Part shown: positions 7,210 to 11,611 of the stretch, piece after piece
Position numbering within the stretch: the first letter of the stretch is position 1
Layout: every line of letters starts with the position of its first letter
DNA from: Campylobacterales bacterium
GTDB lineage: Bacteria; Campylobacterota; Campylobacteria; Campylobacterales; QNZT01
Direction of reading: 5' to 3'
DNA length: 11,611 nucleotides
Assembly (NCBI GenBank): GCA_027080605.1
Contig: JALWRO010000311.1
Location: 1-11,611, forward strand
Made by a program: the position numbers and the translations under genes
Notes under the pieces: generated by a model
Database searches by the model: none
What the model saw: only the letters and a program-made list of their open reading frames with translations
Told to the model about the DNA's origin: nothing

Positions 7210-8064
7210 ATGAACTTAGAACTTTTACTCGTACTCTTATTTGTCGTTTTAGTCACGCTCTTTTCCGGCATCAAGATTGTTCCCCAGGGAGAGGAGTGGG
7301 TGGTCGAACGGCTTGGGAAATACAACTGTACCCTTCGACCGGGGCTCAATATTATTATTCCTTTCATCGACAAAATACGGGAAAAAATCTCTACACGAGA
7401 TATCATCCTCGACATTGAACAGCAGGAAGTCATCACCAAAGACAATGCGGTCATTTTGACCAATGCCGTCGCATTTATCCGTGTCACCGACCCCAAAAGT
7501 GCCATCTACGGTGTTGAAGATTTCAGACTTGCCATCCAGAACCTCATCACTACGACACTGCGTTCGATCATCGGTGAGATGAAACTCGACGAAGCACTCT
7601 CCAACCGGGAAGTGATCAAATCCAAACTCAAAGAGCAGATCATCGACGACGTGGCGGACTGGGGTATTACCGTCAAGTCGGTAGAGATTCAGGACATCAC
7701 ACCGTCAGGATCGATGCAGCAGGCAATGGAACAGCAGGCAGCGGCTGAAAGGGAGAGACGCGCCATCGAGACACGTGCGGAGGGAAATAAAAATGCGATG
7801 ATCCTCGAAGCGGAAGGAAAGCTTCAGGCAGCCAAAAAAGAGGCGGAAGCACAGGTCGCCCTCTCCGAAGCATCCGCACAGGCTATCAAAAACGTCTCCG
7901 AAGCAATCACCGACAAAGAATTGCCGACCATGTTCCTCCTCGGAGACCGCTACATCAACACTCTTGAGAAAATGACCGCCTCCCCTAACAGTAAATTTGT
8001 CGTCTATCCGGCAGATTTACAATCTGCCATCCGGGGGATCATGGGCAGTTTAAAAGGTAAGTAG
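7210..8064 (+). CDS. qmcA: SPFH/stomatin-prohibitin family membrane protein, QmcA type
   Basis: The 284-aa product has an N-terminal membrane anchor (residues ~2-20, LELLLVLLFVVLVTLFSGI) and then an SPFH/PHB domain (~20-175) with family hallmarks: KIVPQGEEWVVERLGKY, LRPGLNIIIPFID, QEVITKDNAVI, VEIQDITP. An Ala/Glu/Arg-rich coiled coil (~175-235: AERERRAIETRAEGNKNA, ILEAEGKLQAAKKEAEAQ) and a short C-terminal domain follow. The length is close to E. coli QmcA (about 305 aa), whose sequence it follows closely through the SPFH domain. Proteins of this family form large membrane-bound rings or scaffolds, often with an NfeD partner, and here that partner is directly upstream. The soluble part is expected in the periplasm or at the inner-membrane surface. 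The TAG stop at 8062-8064 lies just before the left REPIN-like element, which may also act as the 3' end of the transcript. Confidence 0.92.
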   Translation: MNLELLLVLLFVVLVTLFSGIKIVPQGEEWVVERLGKYNCTLRPGLNIIIPFIDKIREKISTRDIILDIEQQEVITKDNAVILTNAVAFIRVTDPKSAIYGVEDFRLAIQNLITTTLRSIIGEMKLDEALSNREVIKSKLKEQIIDDVADWGITVKSVEIQDITPSGSMQQAMEQQAAAERERRAIETRAEGNKNAMILEAEGKLQAAKKEAEAQVALSEASAQAIKNVSEAITDKELPTMFLLGDRYINTLEKMTASPNSKFVVYPADLQSAIRGIMGSLKGK

Positions 8065-8074
8065 TTACACTTCG

Positions 8075-8121
8075 AAAGCCTCACTTCCGTGTTAAAATTG
8101 GAAGTGTGGCTTTAGCCTCAC
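8075..8121. repeat. Left REPIN-like double palindrome
   Basis: Arms 8075-8088 (AAAGCCTCACTTCC) and 8100-8113 (GGAAGTGTGGCTTT) pair in 13 of 14 positions around an 11-base loop, with a single T-T mismatch inside the stem as is usual for REP hairpins. A second small palindrome, GGCT-TT-AGCC, occupies 8108-8117. Blocks AAGC-TCACTTCCGT and AAGTGTGGCTT-AGCCT recur at 8714-8755, so this and the right element are copies of one family. It begins 11 bases after the qmcA stop and could stabilise or end that transcript. Confidence 0.7.
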
Positions 8122-8174
8122 CAAAAGAAAGCACATAATCCAGAAATGCGGATTCAGTCTCACCCGCCGTAACA

Positions 8175-8687
8175 TCACTCATACACTCCGTAAAACCTCT
8201 CTTCTACATCATCCAAACCTGCTTTGACAGGATTGTTCTTGATGTAATTATATACCACTTCAAAATGTTTTTCATCGCGTATCAATTTATCATAGTAGCC
8301 TTTTGCCCAAAAACTGCCTTTTCGTTGTAAGTACCTGTTAACAACAAAAGAAGAACCACCTTTGATCATCTGCATCACTTCATGTAACGCTTTAATTTCT
8401 CGGAAAAGCAAGTGAATATGATTTGGCATCACTGCACAAGCTGTCAAATCAAACAGCTCTTTGTCTTTAGACAATATATAATTTTTTACAATTGAAAGCA
8501 CATCGCCAAAGAGATAAGCGCCGTTCGAAGAAGTGTCAAGATACTGATCTATTTTATACTGTTTGATATGATTTTCATCATGAAGATTTTGCAGCTTTTT
8601 TAAATAGCCATCAATACTCTCTTTTGTCCTGAATGTCACAAACTGATAGTATCCCTGCATGCTGATATGTGGTAAATTGTAATGCAT
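8175..8687 (-). CDS. REP-associated tyrosine transposase (RAYT), Y1/HUH family
   Basis: The 170-aa protein is within the normal single-domain RAYT size. It shows the family's motifs in order: an N-terminal strand YYQFVTFRT (~13-21), the HUH motif in AVMPNHIHLL (~85-94) whose two His hold the metal ion, FWAKGYYDKLIRDEKHF (~125-141), and the helix VYNYIKNNPVKAGL (~145-158) carrying the candidate catalytic Tyr. No key residue appears missing, so the enzyme should be active. Known RAYTs nick and rejoin single-stranded DNA at REP hairpins with a GTAG-like tetranucleotide, and such hairpins flank this gene on both sides. ATG 8687 has AGGATAAG (8700-8693) upstream as a plausible ribosome binding site. 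The gene is more A+T-rich than the flanking peptidase and SPFH genes. It could be selfish or a host-maintained REP manager. Confidence 0.92.
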   Translation of the reverse strand: MHYNLPHISMQGYYQFVTFRTKESIDGYLKKLQNLHDENHIKQYKIDQYLDTSSNGAYLFGDVLSIVKNYILSKDKELFDLTACAVMPNHIHLLFREIKALHEVMQMIKGGSSFVVNRYLQRKGSFWAKGYYDKLIRDEKHFEVVYNYIKNNPVKAGLDDVEERFYGVYE

Positions 8688-8704
8688 ACGATCTTATCCT
8701 GTAT

Positions 8705-8757
8705 GTGACGCTGAAGCGTCACTTCCGTATTTTTCCGAAAGTGTGGCTTCAGCCTAC
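8705..8757. repeat. Right REPIN-like double palindrome
   Basis: GTGACGCT-GA-AGCGTCAC (8705-8722) is a perfect 8-bp palindrome with a two-base loop. A second palindrome, GGCT-TC-AGCC, lies at 8745-8754. The longer arms 8711-8724 and 8739-8752 also pair in 12 of 14 positions around a 14-base loop, so two foldings compete. Read on the minus strand the outer edge is GTAG followed by GCTGAAGCC, the order of the classic REP (GTAG, then hairpin). That GTAG contains the TAG stop of the M23 gene. The two halves share the core GCTGAAGC and are inverted, as in REPINs. Confidence 0.72.
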
Positions 8758-9719
8758 TGCATCCGCATGGCTACTTTGTCGTTGCGCAGGTTGTATCTGG
8801 CTCTCAGCTGTGCCAGGAGTTCATCCCAGTGTACGAGCCTGGTTTTACGCATCACCGCCTGATAGGTTTTGGGTGACCATTTGATGAAATCCATCGGATC
8901 GAGCCATTTGTAGAGGTAGCGTACCTCATAGTGCAGGTGCGGTCCGGTGCTTCTGCCGGTGTTGCCGGTATAGGCTACCAGATCACCTTTTGAGACATAA
9001 TCTCCCGCTTTGACAGCGTAGCGTGAGAGGTGTCCGTATCCTGTTTTGAAACCGAACGGATGGTTGATCAGTAAAAACTTGCCGTAACCGCCCTTCTTCT
9101 TCGCATACTCCACTACACCGTCCGCCGGGGCATAGACCGGAGTTCCGACATCTGCCGCAATATCCTGCCCGAAGTGGAAAATACGCTCACCCACAAAAAT
9201 AGGATGCATCCGGTATCCAAACCCGTCCGTGAAATATTTAAAGTGTTTCAGCGGCATGCCTGTCGGAATACTCTCATTTAAGAGTGAAAGCTCCGCCACT
9301 GAAAGTTTCGCCGCTTTGACATTTTCCAAACCTTTCTCTTTCGCCCGCGCCACACGGTTGTCGAAAGCATCTTCTACCGAGGGTTTCAGCCCGATGATCT
9401 TTTCGATATCGGAGAGTTGCTGGTTCATCAGTTTCAGTTCTGTCTCTTTACTGGAAATATGCTTTTCCAGAACATTTTTATTGTTTTGCAGCTTGCTGTT
9501 TTCACTGAGCAGGTATTGCTGAATCTCTTTGTATTGTTTCGTCTTTTCATCGAGCGCATCCACTTTGGACGAAAGTACACGAATAAAGACGACACCAATC
9601 ACAAAAAGCGCCACAATACCCAGCGCAACCCAGATCACCATTTTACGGATCAGTTCATGCACGGTGTACTGTTTGGAACCGCGCACGTCGCTGATCGTAA
9701 TCATCAATTTGTTTCGCAT
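8754..9719 (-). CDS. Membrane-anchored M23 (LytM/Csd-like) peptidoglycan endopeptidase
   Basis: The 321-aa protein has a short cytoplasmic start (MRNKLMITISDVRGSKQYTV), one membrane helix (~28-48), a coiled coil (~50-110) and a periplasmic M23 metallopeptidase domain (~165-275). All zinc/catalytic residues are present: H182-x3-D186 in HFGQD, H230 in GYGHLS, and H261-x-H263 in GPHLHYEV. The family cleaves peptidoglycan cross-links; in Helicobacter and Campylobacter, M23 proteins of this layout (Csd/Pgp group) shape the cell, and a similar role is inferred. ATG 9719 follows an excellent AGGAGG (9729-9724) and overlaps the end of the DHH gene by 16 bases, so translation is probably coupled. The stop TAG at 8756-8754 falls inside the right REPIN-like element. 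Residues after ~280 are an Arg-rich C-terminal tail. Confidence 0.93.
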   Translation of the reverse strand: MRNKLMITISDVRGSKQYTVHELIRKMVIWVALGIVALFVIGVVFIRVLSSKVDALDEKTKQYKEIQQYLLSENSKLQNNKNVLEKHISSKETELKLMNQQLSDIEKIIGLKPSVEDAFDNRVARAKEKGLENVKAAKLSVAELSLLNESIPTGMPLKHFKYFTDGFGYRMHPIFVGERIFHFGQDIAADVGTPVYAPADGVVEYAKKKGGYGKFLLINHPFGFKTGYGHLSRYAVKAGDYVSKGDLVAYTGNTGRSTGPHLHYEVRYLYKWLDPMDFIKWSPKTYQAVMRKTRLVHWDELLAQLRARYNLRNDKVAMRMQ

Positions 9720-10675
9720 AACTCCTCCTGACGGGAGTGTACCTGAAGATCAGACAACAGTCTCTCCAGAACCACTCCACTCTCTTCATGAGATACCTGA
9801 CACGTACCCGCATCTGCATGTCCACCACCGTGAAACTGCTTGACAATGTCATGAATATTGCATTTGTTGCTTTTGTTAAAAATCGATTTACCGAGTGCAA
9901 AAACGGTATTCTTATTTTCAACGCCTTTGAGAATATGAATCGACGTCGACACTTCAGGGAAGAGTGCGTAGACCGTATACCGGTTGCCGGGATGGATCAC
10001 CTCCTCTTCTCTGAGGTCAATCACCGCAACATCTCCCTCCACACGGGTACAGCGTTTTAACTGCTCCTGAAACGCTTCATGATGTGCATCGCAAACTGTC
10101 ATACGTTCCGCAACATCACTATTTGCCAATATTTCGTCGATACTTTTGTTCAGACACAACTCCGGCAAAACCTGCATCAGCGCATAATTGGAGATACGAA
10201 AGTGCTTAAAACGTCCCAGTCCGGTACGTGGATCGGTCATGAAAATCAATCTGTCCCATCCTTCTGGATGCAGCACTTCCTCTTTGGTAAATGATGCAGA
10301 TTTTGACTTGTTCGCCGCTTCCACGAGCGGACGCACCTCTTTGCCGAATACTTCCTCTCCGCCGTAATACTCAAAAACCACTTCCGAAACGGAACCTGCA
10401 TCGGTAAAGAGTGCATGGTTTTTATTCAGCTTCATCTTCTCCGGCGTCTCCAGTTTATGATCAAACGCCATAAACGCACTCTCAACATACGGCAGATTGG
10501 TAACAATATCGTTTTCACCCACTATGACGTTGCCGTCCTGCACCTCTTTAGGATGCACGTAAAATACCTCATCCACCATACCCAGTTTCATCAAAAGCGC
10601 CGTGCTGATGATGCCGTCGAAATTACTTCTTGTAATCAATCGGTGTTGTTGTTGCTGTTCTTGTTGCTTTTCCAT
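9704..10675 (-). CDS. DHH/DHHA1 phosphoesterase-like protein (exopolyphosphatase-related), altered signature
   Basis: The start chosen is ATG 10675 (323 aa), because AAGGAA (10687-10682) sits six bases upstream and this avoids overlap with the LysM gene; the in-frame ATG at 10696 has no ribosome binding site. The N-terminal DHH domain opens LITRSNFDGIISTALL (~13-28) and carries VHPKEVQDG, NLPYVES and FDHKLE (~71-76). The C-terminal DHHA1 domain has the diagnostic GGGHADAG (~283-290). DHH proteins hydrolyse phosphoester or phosphoanhydride bonds (c-di-nucleotides, nanoRNA, polyphosphate) using Mn held by Asp/His residues. Here the usual 'D-x-D' near the start reads NFD and the DHH triplet reads DHK, so activity may be changed or lost. 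A Gln-rich leader (QQEQQQQH) precedes the domain. The protein is cytosolic, with no signal peptide, and sits between two cell-envelope genes. Confidence 0.85.
   Translation of the reverse strand: MEKQQEQQQQHRLITRSNFDGIISTALLMKLGMVDEVFYVHPKEVQDGNVIVGENDIVTNLPYVESAFMAFDHKLETPEKMKLNKNHALFTDAGSVSEVVFEYYGGEEVFGKEVRPLVEAANKSKSASFTKEEVLHPEGWDRLIFMTDPRTGLGRFKHFRISNYALMQVLPELCLNKSIDEILANSDVAERMTVCDAHHEAFQEQLKRCTRVEGDVAVIDLREEEVIHPGNRYTVYALFPEVSTSIHILKGVENKNTVFALGKSIFNKSNKCNIHDIVKQFHGGGHADAGTCQVSHEESGVVLERLLSDLQVHSRQEELCETN
9722..9729 (-). promoter_or_regulatory. Ribosome binding site of the M23 gene inside the DHH gene
   Basis: AGGAGGAG (minus strand 9729-9722) is a near-perfect Shine-Dalgarno that lies within codons for the C-terminal Gln-Glu-Glu of the DHH protein, close to ATG 9719. 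It fixes the M23 start and supports coupled translation. Confidence 0.75.
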
Positions 10676-10681
10676 CGTCAT

Positions 10682-10687
10682 TTCCTT
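10682..10687 (-). promoter_or_regulatory. Ribosome binding site deciding the DHH gene start
   Basis: AAGGAA on the minus strand overlaps the TAA stop of the LysM gene and lies six bases before ATG 10675. The upstream candidates at 10696 and 10681 lack a properly spaced site. Confidence 0.6.
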
Positions 10688-11611
10688 ATATGTCATTCAT
10701 CGGTACACGCAGACGCTGACCGACATAGATATTGTTCGGATTTTTGATCAAATCCGGATTTGCTTTCAAAATACGGGGATAATCCATCGCTTTGCCATAC
10801 GCTCTTTTGGCAATCTTAGAGAGTGTATCACCACTTTTTACGACTACCACACGCATCTCCGCCACCCTGGTGGAAACCTCTTTTTTGATCGATGAAGTAT
10901 AGTTCGAACTTTTATCTTTTTTAGTCTTCATATTGTTGACAATATCCCCGATCTGCATAGAGAGATTCGCCAGATCATCATAGCTGTTCGCACTCTTTTT
11001 CACAACGACTTTATTGTAATGATCCACCTTTTTCCCGTTTTTGACCTTTTTCGCTTTGACACTGTCCGCGTTTTTGACTTTACCTGAAACTTCTGGCTCG
11101 ACATCGTCTATTTCATCGACTTCCGCCAAATTCAACGCCGCTACGAGCGCATCCTGTTTTTCGGCTTTTGGAGCAGGTGCTTTTGCCGTCTGCTCCTGCG
11201 GCTGCTGCACCGCTGTCTGTGCAGGTGTGGCAACAGGCGCTTTTTGGGCATTGCTGTTTTGCATTTGTGCCATCAGCATTTTGACAATCTCCTGCATCTC
11301 TTCCTGCGTATACATTCTTTGTTTCGGTGCATTTGCATTATTCTGCGCCGGAGCCGGCTGCACGCTATTTGCCGTTGTCACCTTTTGCGGTACAGCAACA
11401 ACCGGTGTCGCAGGCGCGGCAGGTTGCGAATTTTTGGCGACAGGCTGAGGCAGCGGTGCCTTGTCCCCTGCTTTGTTCTGCTGCAAATAACGGTACCCGA
11501 ACAATCCCATAAAGCCTACCACACCCAGCAGTACCACTACCAGCAGAAACTGTATCAATTTGGAAAGCATACTGCTTTCAGGCACTTTTGTCGGTTGTTC
11601 CTGTCCCGAAC
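10686..11611 (-). CDS. Membrane-anchored LysM-domain protein (start uncertain, at or beyond window edge)
   Basis: The frame ends at TAA 10688-10686 and stays open to the window edge (SGQEQPTKVPESSMLSK...), so the true start may lie outside; GTG 11585 and ATG 11570 are inside alternatives without strong ribosome binding sites. A membrane helix (LIQFLLVVVLLGVVGFMGLF) comes first, then a Pro/Ala/Gln-rich linker (~40-145) with a short Met/Gln-rich helix (EEMQEIVKMLMAQMQN), an acidic patch (AEVDEIDDVEPEV), a Lys-rich stretch, and a C-terminal LysM domain (last ~50 residues: VVVKSGDTLSKIAKRAYG ... NPNNIYVGQRLRVP). LysM binds N-acetylglucosamine of peptidoglycan, so the protein should tie the inner membrane to the wall. 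It is the first visible gene of the minus-strand run ending in an M23 endopeptidase, so a role in wall remodelling is likely. Confidence 0.85.
   Translation of the reverse strand, partial: SGQEQPTKVPESSMLSKLIQFLLVVVLLGVVGFMGLFGYRYLQQNKAGDKAPLPQPVAKNSQPAAPATPVVAVPQKVTTANSVQPAPAQNNANAPKQRMYTQEEMQEIVKMLMAQMQNSNAQKAPVATPAQTAVQQPQEQTAKAPAPKAEKQDALVAALNLAEVDEIDDVEPEVSGKVKNADSVKAKKVKNGKKVDHYNKVVVKKSANSYDDLANLSMQIGDIVNNMKTKKDKSSNYTSSIKKEVSTRVAEMRVVVVKSGDTLSKIAKRAYGKAMDYPRILKANPDLIKNPNNIYVGQRLRVPMNDI

Larger units (their letters stand above)
8075..8757 (-). mobile_element. RAYT gene with flanking REPIN-like elements
   Basis: A complete RAYT transposase gene is bracketed by two related REPIN-like elements. 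The unit sits exactly between two convergent genes. It is visibly more A+T-rich than both neighbours, which suggests arrival from outside or relaxed codon selection. RAYTs generally move or maintain the REP sequences and usually not themselves, so whether the whole unit is mobile is open; the ends given are the outer limits of the repeats. Confidence 0.5.

Noticed and set aside
8138..8155. AATCC/GGATT inverted repeat after the transposase gene
   Set aside because: Five base pairs around an eight-base loop is too short to claim as a transposon end or terminator.
8688..8704. GATAAGAT as a -10 box for the transposase gene
   Set aside because: It would place transcription start at or past the start codon and has no supporting upstream element; it serves better as part of the ribosome binding region.
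11041..11448. 135-aa + strand frame opposite the LysM gene
   Set aside because: Ala/Cys/Ser-rich composition is the expected mirror of the Ala/Pro/Gln-rich LysM linker.

Overview
The window looks like a chromosomal piece of a Gram-negative member of the Campylobacterota (a Sulfurimonas- or Sulfurovum-like bacterium). This is a judgement from protein style: A-rich ribosome binding sites, a TATAAT box behind a T-rich stretch instead of a clear -35, an exopolyphosphatase-related DHH protein next to a membrane-anchored M23 peptidase, and DUF11-type surface proteins paired with a long outer-membrane barrel. No rRNA, tRNA or CRISPR array is visible, and I have no database confirmation of the taxon.

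Region 1 (2-6535, + strand) is a tightly packed set of four exported proteins: the C-terminal end of a DUF11-type surface protein cut by the window edge, a 317-aa DUF11-like protein, a 159-aa DUF11-like protein, and a protein of about 1,439 aa. The last has a signal peptide, a DUF11-like domain, a carboxypeptidase-regulatory-like domain, a linker, an Ig-like domain and a C-terminal beta-barrel. The parts look like a cell-surface assembly: strand-rich repeat proteins made together with an outer-membrane partner. The function is unknown and this is the best candidate for an undescribed system. A long RNA hairpin followed by a T8 run lies across the start of the barrel gene and could tune its expression.

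Region 2 (6537-8064) holds a possible 44-aa ORF on the minus strand, then a promoter and a two-gene + strand operon: an NfeD-like membrane/OB-fold protein and a QmcA-type SPFH (stomatin/prohibitin) protein. Their start and stop signals are coupled, and they are a well-known membrane-microdomain pair.

Region 3 (8065-8757) lies between convergent genes. It holds an intact REP-associated tyrosine transposase (RAYT, HUH Y1 family) on the minus strand, flanked by two related REPIN-like double palindromes. The right-hand element contains the stop codon of the neighbouring peptidase gene.

Region 4 (8754-11611, minus strand) reads LysM membrane protein (N-terminus at or beyond the window edge), DHH/DHHA1 phosphoesterase-like protein with an altered signature, then M23 endopeptidase. 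The genes are nearly touching or overlapping, consistent with one operon. The two outer genes point to peptidoglycan work; the phosphoesterase in the middle is unexplained.
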